Part shown: positions 54,761 to 63,107 of the stretch, piece by piece
Position numbering within the stretch: the first letter of the stretch is position 1
Layout: every line of letters starts with the position of its first letter
From: Roseateles subflavus
Lineage (GTDB): Bacteria > Pseudomonadota > Gammaproteobacteria > Burkholderiales > Burkholderiaceae_C
Reading direction: 5' to 3'
DNA length: 64,000 nt
Assembly: GCF_030285365.1 (NCBI RefSeq)
Contig: NZ_JASVDS010000004.1
Location: 1-64,000, forward strand
Notes under the pieces: model-generated
Told to the model about the DNA's origin: nothing
Database searches by the model: none
What the model saw: the letters and a program-made list of their open reading frames with translations, nothing else
Made by a program: the position numbers and the translations under genes

Positions 54761-54850
54761 CTCGCCGCGATCACTCGCGCCGAACTCATCCACCACCCGG
54801 AACTGCGCCTGCACCACCGGCACGATCACCAGCCGGGCGAAGCGCTCCAT
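54759..54850 (-). pseudogene. Inverted, diverged fragment of the dut 3' end
   Basis: Read on the minus strand, 54850-54759 encodes [20 protein letters not shown] and continues [10 protein letters not shown], matching residues ~111-141 of the dUTPase at 53540. By eye about seven of ~91 bases differ from 53870-53960, and most changes are synonymous (GAC/GAT, GAA/GAG, TTT/TTC, GGA/GGC). The fragment lacks motifs 1-3 and the true C-terminal arm, so it cannot be a dUTPase. The synonymous pattern suggests it came from another functional dut allele rather than a fresh local duplication. Confidence 0.85.
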
Positions 54851-54948
54851 CGAGCGGCTGCCTTCGGCGGGCCCAATTGGCCTGATCGACCTGCCCGCGA
54901 CCACGGAATGCCCGCACGTGCGAGCCTGCCCAACGCCCCTCAGCGATG

Positions 54949-56391
54949 TCAGGGCGGCGTGGCGGCACCCGAGGCTCCCGACGCGCCGGATGCGCCGGAA
55001 GCCCCCGACCCACCTCCCGTCCCGCCACTCTCCCCACCCCCTCCGCTGGCACCACCCGTCCCGCCGCTGCCCCCCGTGCTGCCCGGCGCCGGCACCGGCA
55101 GCGGCGCATCCCGCATGCTGGGCTGGCTCACGCCGCCCACGCCGCTGTTCATGCTCGTGCGGCGGGCCTCGTCGCCCGTGCGCTGACCCTCGCGGCGCTG
55201 CTGGCGGGCATTGAGATGAGCCGTCTCCAGCTCGGCGCTGGGGTTGATGCTGGCATTCCGAATGCGGTCGGCCTGCGCCTGCGCGGCGAGGCGGTTCAGC
55301 GGGACGGCATCGGTGTGGAAGTGCAGCTCGACGGAGGAGTTGAGTTCGGCCTCGGTGTTGATCTCCTCGGTGCGCTGGTTGCGCTCGGTGTTGACGTAGG
55401 AGATGGTGTTCTCCACCTCGGCGCTCGCGCCCCAGGCGCCGATGCCGAAGCTGCCGCCGGCCTTCACGCGGTTCTGCATGCCGAACTGGCTGCCGCGGTC
55501 CTGGGAGGCGGCGCTGCGGGTGTCGATGTGGAAGCGCATGGCGGCGCTGATCTTGCCGGCGTCGATGACGATGCGGTTCATGCCCATCATCACCATGGTC
55601 GCGAGCATCTGCTGGCGCTGGCGGGCGAGCTGGCGCCGGGCGAAGGGCACGAGAGCCTCCGGGTTCGCCGCCTCCACGGGCTCGTTGGGGCCGAGGCCGA
55701 AGGCGGCGCGCAAGGTGTCGGCCTCGGGCATGTGCGCGTTGGGGCGCAGGCGCAGGCGCGGCACCTCGGGGGCGTCGTCGGGGTCGGGCGTCTCGCCGGG
55801 GGCGGGGCGGTCCTCGGGGTCGGGCGCCTCGGGCGCGTCCATCTCCAGCTGGTCCGGGAAATGGTCGACGAGCCACTGGCGCGCCTGCGTCTCGTGCGTG
55901 GCGAGCTGCTCGAAGCCCTGGGCCGAACCGGACACGGCATTGAGCAGCTGCAGGTACTGCTGCAGCTGGGTCTGGTTGGAGTCGTTCATGGCGCGGAAGA
56001 CGCCGTTGAGCAGGTCGGTGACGAATCGCGGGAAGCTGATGGCATTGAGCGTGTCGCGCGTGGTCTGGCCGATCTGGCGCGTGGCCGTGCCGAAATCGGG
56101 CTGGGCGTCGAGGCTCTGCACCGCCGCGCGCTGCGCAGGCGCCTGCCGCTGCCGGATCGCCTGCTCGGCCTCCTGCTCCTCCTGCAGGCTCAGGGCCACG
56201 AGATGGGAGACCTTCACCATGGCCTGGGCCAGGTCGCGCCGCTGCTCGGGGGGCAGGGCCGCGTAGGCCTGCGTCTGGGCCAGCTGCTGGCGCACGGCCG
56301 CGCGCAGCCAGGACGGCGGCGTGTCCGGCGCCACGCCCAGGGCCGGCACCGCCGGCCGGGATGGAGGGCGCGCCAGGGTCGCCGTGCTCAC
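54949..56391 (-). CDS. Unrecognised protein, paralogue 3 of a three-member family
   Basis: A 480-aa protein, last gene of the minus-strand operon. It starts at a GTG that overlaps the previous stop (GTGA). It shares three blocks with the proteins at 57310 and 58634: an N-terminal VRQQLAQTQAYAALPPEQRR (~28-47), a middle ISFPRFVTDLLNGVFRAMND, and RQRQQMLATMVMMGMNRIVI in the second half, then a short VELHFHTDAVPLNRLA block. The last ~60 residues are low-complexity Gly/Ala/Ser (GASGASGAS). No signal peptide or transmembrane helix is seen. I do not recognise the function. It is the most diverged of the three, and its acidic Pro/Asp-rich linker (~205-235) is unique. Confidence 0.75.
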   Translation of the reverse strand: MSTATLARPPSRPAVPALGVAPDTPPSWLRAAVRQQLAQTQAYAALPPEQRRDLAQAMVKVSHLVALSLQEEQEAEQAIRQRQAPAQRAAVQSLDAQPDFGTATRQIGQTTRDTLNAISFPRFVTDLLNGVFRAMNDSNQTQLQQYLQLLNAVSGSAQGFEQLATHETQARQWLVDHFPDQLEMDAPEAPDPEDRPAPGETPDPDDAPEVPRLRLRPNAHMPEADTLRAAFGLGPNEPVEAANPEALVPFARRQLARQRQQMLATMVMMGMNRIVIDAGKISAAMRFHIDTRSAASQDRGSQFGMQNRVKAGGSFGIGAWGASAEVENTISYVNTERNQRTEEINTEAELNSSVELHFHTDAVPLNRLAAQAQADRIRNASINPSAELETAHLNARQQRREGQRTGDEARRTSMNSGVGGVSQPSMRDAPLPVPAPGSTGGSGGTGGASGGGGESGGTGGGSGASGASGASGASGAATPP

Positions 56392-57287
56392 GCGGCCTCC
56401 AGCACGGCCAGGTTCATCACCGCCGGGCGCGCGCCCTGGGCCGACAGGCGCCAGCGTTCGGCCGCCGCGATCAGCGTCTGCAGGGCCGGGTCCGCCGGCG
56501 CGATGGCAAAGCCGTGCTGCGCCGCCTGCGCCAGCCACATCAGCACCTGGCTGCCGGCGCGGGCGCGGTCGAAGCGCTGGCGCAGGTCGCCCAGCACCTC
56601 GCGCTCATGCACGAGCGCGGCGCGGACGAGGCCATGCAGGTCCCGCACGCCGAAGGCCGTCTGCAGGGTGCGGTCCCCCAGCAGCTGCAGGGCGCTGCGC
56701 AGCTGGCCCAGCAGCTCGTCGGCCGCCTGCAGCAGCATGCCCTCGAGCCGGCTCGCCGCGATCTCCAGCAGGCCCTGGGCCGCATGCTGCAGGCCGACCT
56801 CCTCGCGCACATCGTGCTGGCCGGCGTTGTCCGCCAGCACGACGAGGGCGTCGCACAGGCGGGCGAGCGCGGGCTCGAAGTCCTGCGGGTCGAAGGCCTG
56901 GGCCAGCAGCGCGCGGCGCTCGTCGCCCGAGAGGCGCTGGCGGCGCTCCTTCCACAGCTTCTTGAGCAAGGGCTCGAGCTTGGGCAGCGCGACGCTCACC
57001 GCGCCGCTGCTCCACAGCGCGGCGATGCGCTCGCTGGCGCGGACCAGGGGCTCCAGCTCCTGCACGAGGTAGAGGCTGGCCAGCACGCCCAGCTGCGCCG
57101 GCGCGCGCGTGGGGCGGGCGGGCTCGGGCAGGTCGATGGCGCCGAGGTCCAGCCCCTGGGCGAGCAGGCGCAGCCCCGGCAGGTGCGCGGCCTGCAGCGC
57201 CTCGGCCGCGTCGATCAGCGCCGAGAGGGCCAGCACCGCCGCCTCGGGCGCGGCACGGTCGTCGGGCGCGGCGAGCTCCTGGTCCAC
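56388..57287 (-). CDS. Unrecognised helical protein (299 aa) of the same operon
   Basis: An alpha-helical, Ala/Leu-rich protein: AAPEAAVLALSALIDAAEALQAAHL, then LVQELEPLVRASERIAALW, KLEPLLKKLWKERRQRLS and LQLLGDRTLQTAFGVRDLHGLV. It has no signal peptide and no recognised domain. The GTG at 57287 is preceded by CGGAGG seven bases upstream; longer in-frame sequence beyond it is a shadow of the previous gene's tail. It ends in a 4-bp overlap with the next gene, implying translational coupling. It may be a scaffold or adaptor for the paralogous proteins on both sides, which is inference. Confidence 0.65.
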   Translation of the reverse strand: MDQELAAPDDRAAPEAAVLALSALIDAAEALQAAHLPGLRLLAQGLDLGAIDLPEPARPTRAPAQLGVLASLYLVQELEPLVRASERIAALWSSGAVSVALPKLEPLLKKLWKERRQRLSGDERRALLAQAFDPQDFEPALARLCDALVVLADNAGQHDVREEVGLQHAAQGLLEIAASRLEGMLLQAADELLGQLRSALQLLGDRTLQTAFGVRDLHGLVRAALVHEREVLGDLRQRFDRARAGSQVLMWLAQAAQHGFAIAPADPALQTLIAAAERWRLSAQGARPAVMNLAVLEAA

Positions 57288-57309
57288 GGCGGGCCTCCGG
57301 TCGGCGGGC

Positions 57310-58623
57310 TCAGGCCGCGGCGCGCGCGGGCGCCTGGCCCGCGGGGGCGGCGGCATTGCCGGCCGGTGCGCCGGGGGCCGGGGCGCCCGGTGCCGCCGGT
57401 CGTGGCGGGTTCGGATCGAAGGGCGTGGCATTGCCCTGGATCGACGCCAGCATGCCCGGCGTGGCCAGCTTCTCCATGGGGAAGTAGTCGCTCTTGAAGT
57501 TCACCCGCACCTCGCCCGTGAGCTTGGCCTTGAGCGAGGCCTTGGACTCGCTGCTCTCGTCCACGGACGACTGCACCGTCGTCATGTGGTCGTAGTCGTT
57601 GCGGTTCATGGTGGCCGCGCCCCAACCGAAGAAGCCGCCCGCCGCGCCGGAGATGTTGGTGTTGTGCATGTGCTCGCGGTCCGAGAGCCCGGCCTTGGCC
57701 TTGCGCAGGGCCTGGTCGCTGGCGCGGAAGTCGAACACCACCTTGGCATTGATGGCGCCGTCGGTGATGACGATGCGGTTGATGCCCAGCAGGGTCATGG
57801 AGGCCAGCAGCTGCTGGCGCGAGCGCGCCATCTGCACGCGGGCGGCGGCCACGAGGCGGGCCTCCTGTTCCTCGTCCGAGAGGTCGGTGACGGGCTTGAG
57901 CAGCTGCAGTTCCTGGTTGATGCGGGCCAGCGCGCCCTCGTTGTCCTCGTTGCGCAGCTGCAGGCGCTGGCCGGTGCCGCCGTCCTCCTGCTCGCCGCGA
58001 CCCATGCGCAGCGCGTCGGGGAACTTGTCGCTGAGCCAGCCGCGCGCCTGGTCCAGGCTGATGTTGTCCTGGGCGAACTGGTCCACGGTCTGGGCGACGG
58101 ACTTCAGCAGCTCGCCATAGGCCTGCATCTGCTGGATGCTGGCGTTGACGATGGCCTGGAACACGTTCTGGATCAGGCCGCCCACGAAGGCCGGGAAGTC
58201 CACCGAATTGACCAGGTTCTTGAACTGCTCGGTGCCCTGCTGGAGGGCGCCGGCCTTGAAGTCGGCGCCGGCGAAGGTGCCCACCTTGTCGGAGGCCTTG
58301 TTCTTCGCCGCATCGACGCCGCCGGCCAGCGCCTCGGCCGAGGCCGCCTCACTGCGGGGCCGTCGCGCTGGCTCTTCGACTGAGCCACCGTCCTTGCGGA
58401 CCACGGGGTTCTCGAACTCCTCCCGGGCCAGGCCCTGCGGATTGGCCATGAAGGAGGCCACGCGCACCATGGTCTGGGCGATCTCGCGCTGCTGCTCGGC
58501 CGGCAGCGCGCGGAAGCCCTCGCTCTGGGCCAGCAGCGCCCGCACCTGCGGGCGGACGGTGGCCAGCGTGGCGTCGTCGAGCCAGTCCTGCGAGGCCGGG
58601 GGCGGGGGCGCGGTGCTTGGCAT
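57310..58623 (-). CDS. Unrecognised protein, paralogue 2 of a three-member family
   Basis: A 437-aa protein. Shared blocks: VRALLAQSEGFRALPAEQQR (~28-47), VDFPAFVGGLIQNVFQAIVN, ARSRQQLLASMTLLGINRIV followed by ITDGAINAKVVFDF, and VRVNFKSDYFPMEKLATPGM near the end. The C-terminal ~45 residues are Pro/Ala/Gly-rich. It is close to the 58634 protein in the C-terminal half but differs in the central acidic part. ATG has GAGG upstream. No known domain is recognised; no enzyme motif stands out, so a structural role is likelier. Confidence 0.75.
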   Translation of the reverse strand: MPSTAPPPPASQDWLDDATLATVRPQVRALLAQSEGFRALPAEQQREIAQTMVRVASFMANPQGLAREEFENPVVRKDGGSVEEPARRPRSEAASAEALAGGVDAAKNKASDKVGTFAGADFKAGALQQGTEQFKNLVNSVDFPAFVGGLIQNVFQAIVNASIQQMQAYGELLKSVAQTVDQFAQDNISLDQARGWLSDKFPDALRMGRGEQEDGGTGQRLQLRNEDNEGALARINQELQLLKPVTDLSDEEQEARLVAAARVQMARSRQQLLASMTLLGINRIVITDGAINAKVVFDFRASDQALRKAKAGLSDREHMHNTNISGAAGGFFGWGAATMNRNDYDHMTTVQSSVDESSESKASLKAKLTGEVRVNFKSDYFPMEKLATPGMLASIQGNATPFDPNPPRPAAPGAPAPGAPAGNAAAPAGQAPARAAA

Positions 58624-58633
58624 GGTGGCGTCC

Positions 58634-60025
58634 TCAGGCAGCGGGGGCGGGAGCCGGGGTGGCGGCGGGGGCGCCGGCCGGGGCCGGTGCGCCGGCCGGT
58701 GCCGCGGCGCCCGGCGTGCTCACGACCGGCCGCGCCGCCATCGTCTTGACCATGCCCGGCTGCGAGTTCATCTGGATGGCGGCGATGGCGGCCGGGTCGG
58801 CCATCTTCTCCAGCGGCAGGTAGTCGCTCTTGAAGTTCACCTCCACATGGCCGGCGAGGCTGGCCTTGGTCTGCAGCGAGGAGTCGTCGCGCAGCTGGCT
58901 CGTGCTCATCAGCGTGACCACGGGCGCCTCGTCGTACTTGTAGGAGCCGGTCGAGTAGCTGCTGGCGTCGGTCTTGCCGGTCAGCACGCCGGAGTCGTTG
59001 CGCGTCTCGCTGCCGCCCTCGCGTTTGCGGTCCCACTGGCCCTCGCCGCTGTGGGTCTTCTGCACGTTGCCGTACATGTCCGTCGCGTAGTCGTACTTGA
59101 CGGCACTCTTCTGGAAGCGGCGGTTGTCGCGCGCCTGGAAGTCGAACAGCACCTTGGCGGAGATCTTGCCGTCCGTCACCACGATGCGCTGCATGCCCAT
59201 CATCACCATGGTGGCGAGCAGCTGCTGGCGGCCGGTGGCGATGGTGGTGCGCGCGGCGGGCACGAGCAGGGCCTCGATGAGGTTGTCGTCCAGGCGCTGC
59301 AGCGGCTGGGCCAGGGGCAGGCCGCTGCCGTTGATGCGGGCGAGCGCCGCCTTCTCATCGACGTCCTCGCGCAGCGTCACGCGCGGCCCGGTGGCGGGGG
59401 CGTCACCGAAGCTGAAGTCGCCCTGGCCGGGCTCTTGCAGCTGGAAGAGGTCGGGGAAGCGCTCGATGAGGTTGTCCCGGCCCTGGTTGGCCGTGGTGTT
59501 CTCGTCGCGGAACTGGTTGAGGCTCTTGGAGACGTCGGCCACCAGCTTGGCGTAGGCCTCCATCTGCTCGATGGAGCTGGTGACGATGCTGTGGAAGACG
59601 CCGTTGATCAGGCCGCTGACGAAGCCGGGGAAGTTCACCCCCTTGATCATCGCCACGGCCTGCTCGACGCCGGTGCGCACGGCGGCGCCGAAGGCCGGCG
59701 CGTCATCGGCCTCGACATCCTTGACATTGCTCGTGCTGCCGCGCGCATTGGCCTGTCCGCCCAGCGCGCCGAAGCCCAGCAGGCCGCCCGCGGCCAGGGA
59801 CTGCACCTCGGGCGCCGCCCGCTCCGGATCGACCTTCATGCCGGGCTCGGCCAGGAAGGCGCCGACCTGCACGAGGTCATGCGCCAGCTGGCGCTGTGTC
59901 TGGGGCGAGAGGTTGGCGTAGGCCGGGCTCTGCGCGAGCAGGGCGCGCACGGAGTTGCGGGTGGCCTGGAGCGTCTCGCCGCTGACGGGCGGGGCTGCGG
60001 GAGCGGGGGCGGGCAGGGCACTCAT
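58634..60025 (-). CDS. Unrecognised protein, paralogue 1 of a three-member family
   Basis: A 463-aa protein. Shared blocks: VRALLAQSPAYANLSPQTQR (~26-45), VNFPGFVSGLINGVFHSIVT, ATGRQQLLATMVMMGMQRIV followed by VTDGKISAKVLFDF, and VEVNFKSDYLPLEKMADPAA. A polar insert rich in Ser, Thr, Gly and Tyr (~310-375) separates the last two blocks. The C-terminal ~40 residues are Pro/Ala repeats. It starts one base after the previous stop, with GAGGTG as ribosome-binding site. Function unknown. Tandem paralogues with variable tails often form hetero-oligomers. Confidence 0.75.
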   Translation of the reverse strand: MSALPAPAPAAPPVSGETLQATRNSVRALLAQSPAYANLSPQTQRQLAHDLVQVGAFLAEPGMKVDPERAAPEVQSLAAGGLLGFGALGGQANARGSTSNVKDVEADDAPAFGAAVRTGVEQAVAMIKGVNFPGFVSGLINGVFHSIVTSSIEQMEAYAKLVADVSKSLNQFRDENTTANQGRDNLIERFPDLFQLQEPGQGDFSFGDAPATGPRVTLREDVDEKAALARINGSGLPLAQPLQRLDDNLIEALLVPAARTTIATGRQQLLATMVMMGMQRIVVTDGKISAKVLFDFQARDNRRFQKSAVKYDYATDMYGNVQKTHSGEGQWDRKREGGSETRNDSGVLTGKTDASSYSTGSYKYDEAPVVTLMSTSQLRDDSSLQTKASLAGHVEVNFKSDYLPLEKMADPAAIAAIQMNSQPGMVKTMAARPVVSTPGAAAPAGAPAPAGAPAATPAPAPAA

Positions 60026-60026
60026 C

Positions 60027-61082
60027 TCACACCTCGGGGATCAGGGCCGGGCTGGCCACGTTGCGTTCGCTGAGCTGGTCGCGCAGCTCGAACTCGATGG
60101 GGCGCACGTAGAGGCTGATGCGGGCGTCGCTGCGCGGCGTCACGCGGACGGACAGCACCGAGAAATGCCCCTGCTCGCGCGCATCGTCCACGCCGAAGGC
60201 CTGCAGCCAGCGCTCCAGGGCCATCAGCTGGCGCGGGCGCTCGGCGAGGCCCAGGCGCACGAGGTCCACGAAGCCGGTGGGCAGATCGGGCAGGGCCGAG
60301 AGCAGGATCTCCAGCTTCAGCTCCGCGCCCTCGCTGGTCTCGCGCAGGCCCAGCAGGGCCGAGCCGTGCGGCAGCTCGAAGCGGCCGCCCAGCGCCACGC
60401 CCACGGCGCGCATCAGGGAGGGCAGGCGCTGCGCCAGCCCCAGCTCGGTCATCAGCGAGCCCAGCTCGGAGAGCACCAGCGGGCCGCGGTGCATGAAGGT
60501 CACGCGCTGCGAGCCGGTATCGCGCTTGCAGCCGATGCTCGTGAAGATGGGCATGAGCCGCGGGTACAGCATCATCACGCGCCGGGTGAGCCGCGAGAGG
60601 CCCGGCGAGAGCGCCTCGATCTGCTGCGGGTTGAGCTCGTAGTAGATCTTGGCGGCGTAGAGGCCGTCCTCGTCGAAGGCGCTGCCGAACCAGGCACCGA
60701 AGTTCATCCAGGAGAGCCCGGACATGCCGCGCCAGGCCTCGCTGCGCTCGTCGAACCAGCGCAGCGCGTCGCGTCCGAAGATGGGGTGGATGAGCCGGCG
60801 CAGCTCGCGCGTGGCCTCGTCGCGCCGGGCCATCGGGCTGGCCTCGGGCTCCAGCGGCGAGATGGTGAAGCGCAGCATGCGCGGCTCGCTCTCCGAGAAG
60901 GAGGGCTCGTAGGGCACCGCGCCGGGCGTCAGCGCGTTGTTCGCGTAGGCCAGGTCGTTCTCGGGCCGGGCGAAGCTGCGCTGCAGCATGGGCCCCACGT
61001 AGTCCATGGGGTCGCTGACGCCGAGGCGGCGCGAGGCCACCGCCAGCGACTGCGCCACGTGCTTGAACATCGGTTGCGTCAT
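60027..61082 (-). CDS. Unrecognised protein; possible ABBA-type (PT-barrel) fold
   Basis: A 351-aa cytoplasmic protein. About five strand pairs, each followed by helices, can be read: MLRFTISPLEP; GLYAAKIYYELNP; FTSIGCKRDTGSQRVTF; SALLGLRETSEGAELKLEIL; and FSVLSVRVTPRSDARISLYV. Repeated alpha-beta-beta-alpha units with basic/aromatic strand residues are a mark of ABBA prenyltransferases, but I see no diagnostic motif, so this is only a fold suggestion. AGGAGG seven bases before the ATG gives a firm start. It lies between the 659-aa protein and the three paralogues in one operon. Confidence 0.6.
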   Translation of the reverse strand: MTQPMFKHVAQSLAVASRRLGVSDPMDYVGPMLQRSFARPENDLAYANNALTPGAVPYEPSFSESEPRMLRFTISPLEPEASPMARRDEATRELRRLIHPIFGRDALRWFDERSEAWRGMSGLSWMNFGAWFGSAFDEDGLYAAKIYYELNPQQIEALSPGLSRLTRRVMMLYPRLMPIFTSIGCKRDTGSQRVTFMHRGPLVLSELGSLMTELGLAQRLPSLMRAVGVALGGRFELPHGSALLGLRETSEGAELKLEILLSALPDLPTGFVDLVRLGLAERPRQLMALERWLQAFGVDDAREQGHFSVLSVRVTPRSDARISLYVRPIEFELRDQLSERNVASPALIPEV

Positions 61083-61098
61083 GGCGGGCCTCCTGGGC

Positions 61099-63078
61099 TC
61101 AGACCGGCAGGTTCACGCCGACCGAAGCCAGCACGTCGCGCGCGGCCTGGGGCATGTCGATGGGGCGGCTGGTCATGGCCGGCGCTTCGATGGACTGGGA
61201 GTAGTGCTCGACGCTCTGCTCCTGCACGCCCATCACGGCCAGCCACTGCTCGCAGGCGTTGACCAGGTCCCAGTCCGTGGGCTTGAGCGTGGGATTGGCA
61301 CCGCTGGAGATGCGCATCTGCGGATTGGAGATCTCGTCGATCGACAGCACCGGGCCGGAGATGTTGGCCAGGCGCTGGATGTTCTCGGAGATCCAGCGAA
61401 TGATGATGGCCCCGGCGCGCGACTGCGTGCGGAAGCGGTGCGTGTTCTTGGCGCCGCCCAGGTAGTTGACGTTGACCATGTCGATCACCTGCCACATGTC
61501 GCGGGCGCCGAAGGCCGAGCGCAGGTCGGGATCCTGGAGGATGTCGCGGAAGTTGATGATGGTGTTCTGCAGCTCGGTCGCGGCGAAGTAGGCGATGCCG
61601 TAGCCGTTGCGCGAGAGGTTGGCGCCGAGGTCCCGCGCGGCCTTGCGCACCTGCTCCTGGCTGACCGACATCGGCACGTTGTTGCGCAGCAGGCGCTCCA
61701 CCGAGATCTGGCGGGCGAAGCTGGACACGGCCGAGACGAAGCGCAGCCACAGCTCGTTGAAGTCGCGGTTGGGGTCGCCGGCACTGGGATTGCCGCCCGG
61801 CGCGCCGAACATGCGGTAGTACAGCTCGCGGCGCTCGGCCTCGGTGATGCGCTCCGTGCTGGTCTTGAAGTACTTGAACAGCTTGTCGCCCACCGTGCCC
61901 TTGCCCAGCGGCAGCAGGCCGCCGCGGAAGAGGTCGACGATCTTGTCCACGACCTGGAACATGCGCATCTCCTCCAGCTGGTAGGCGAAGTAGATGGCCT
62001 GCGAGGCCTGCAGGTTCTCCTTCTGGATCTCGACGTCCACCGCCTCTTCCAGGTCGGGCAGCATGATCTCCAGGGCCGAGGGCGGGGCGCCTTCCACCAT
62101 GCCGGTCAGCAGGTTGAAGGCGTTGTCCATGCGGCTCACGAGCCAGGGGTCGTTGGGCGAGATGCCCTCGTCGCGGATGCGGCGCACGATGGCCGCGAGG
62201 CTGTTGGCCGACACGGCGTAGACCAGGTCGTCGGCATCCGGCACCTGGCCCTTCATGCCCTTCGCGCCGCTGGTGCTGGCGCTGCCGCTGATGAAGCCGG
62301 GCGCCTCGGGGTCGACGTAGCCCTTGTCGATCTGCGACTTCAGGGTGACCGCGTGGCGGGTGGTGAAGCGGTTGAAGGCCGCCATGAACAGGGCGCGGTT
62401 CTGCTCGAACTCGCCCCGGGCGATGGTCACCTTCGAGATGAAGTTCAGGTTGCCCGGACCCTGCAGGCCGTCCAGCAGCAGCAGGCCGCAGACGGCGAGG
62501 ATCTCCTTCTCCTCGACGCCCAGCTCATTGGGCTGCACGCCGTACTGGCTGCCCATGAAGCCGTAGCGCATCACGTAGTCGGTCTTGCCGCTTTGCGCGA
62601 GCACGTCCCAGGACTTGCCCGAGACCTGCTCGGCCACGCCGCGGTAGAGGTCGTCGGTGGTGTCGCGGTCGGCGAGCTCGAGGCGCAGGTCGTCCAGCTC
62701 CTTCTTCAGGTCCGGACCGAGGCCGCCAGAGCGGGCCTTGGTGTTCTCGATGCGCTCGAGGTTGGCGATGCGGACGCGGATCTCGGCCCGGCGGTTGCGG
62801 TCGCGTTCGGCGAGATCGATGAAGAGGATGCGGTTCATGAGGGTGGCTCCTGTTTGGGGGGTGGCTGCCGCAGCTTGGGCCTTGGCTTCAGGTGCGGCGA
62901 GGCCCGCACGGGAGGGATCGGCCTGCGTCTTGACGCGGGCCGGGCGGGGTCGGGGCGGCGGTGCGGCCGCGGCGGCGGCCGGCTTCTTGCGCGGGGCGCG
63001 GGAGGGGCGCTTGGTGGCCGCGACCGGTGGGGCCGCCGCCTTGCGCTGCGCTGTCTTCTTGGGCTTTTCGCTGGCCAT
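61099..63078 (-). CDS. Unrecognised 659-aa protein with basic Lys/Ala/Pro N-terminal tail
   Basis: Residues 1-80 are low-complexity and basic (KPKKTAQRKAAAPP, KRPSRAPRKKPAAAAAAPPP), resembling bacterial histone-H1-like tails. From residue 81 (MNRILFIDLAERDRNRRAEI) a charged helical, coiled-coil-like segment runs to ~140, then a large mixed domain (YGFMGSQYGVQPNELGVEEK; FEQNRALFMAAFNRFTTRH; RWISENIQRLANISG). No known domain, signal peptide or transmembrane helix. ATG 63078 has AGGAG upstream; a second in-frame ATG at 62838 (Met81) also has AGGAG eight bases upstream, so two products are possible. It follows the S8 peptidase gene by 29 bp. Confidence 0.7.
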   Translation of the reverse strand: MASEKPKKTAQRKAAAPPVAATKRPSRAPRKKPAAAAAAPPPRPRPARVKTQADPSRAGLAAPEAKAQAAAATPQTGATLMNRILFIDLAERDRNRRAEIRVRIANLERIENTKARSGGLGPDLKKELDDLRLELADRDTTDDLYRGVAEQVSGKSWDVLAQSGKTDYVMRYGFMGSQYGVQPNELGVEEKEILAVCGLLLLDGLQGPGNLNFISKVTIARGEFEQNRALFMAAFNRFTTRHAVTLKSQIDKGYVDPEAPGFISGSASTSGAKGMKGQVPDADDLVYAVSANSLAAIVRRIRDEGISPNDPWLVSRMDNAFNLLTGMVEGAPPSALEIMLPDLEEAVDVEIQKENLQASQAIYFAYQLEEMRMFQVVDKIVDLFRGGLLPLGKGTVGDKLFKYFKTSTERITEAERRELYYRMFGAPGGNPSAGDPNRDFNELWLRFVSAVSSFARQISVERLLRNNVPMSVSQEQVRKAARDLGANLSRNGYGIAYFAATELQNTIINFRDILQDPDLRSAFGARDMWQVIDMVNVNYLGGAKNTHRFRTQSRAGAIIIRWISENIQRLANISGPVLSIDEISNPQMRISSGANPTLKPTDWDLVNACEQWLAVMGVQEQSVEHYSQSIEAPAMTSRPIDMPQAARDVLASVGVNLPV

Positions 63079-63107
63079 GTGGGGGCTCCTTGTCACTCGG
63101 TCACTGC

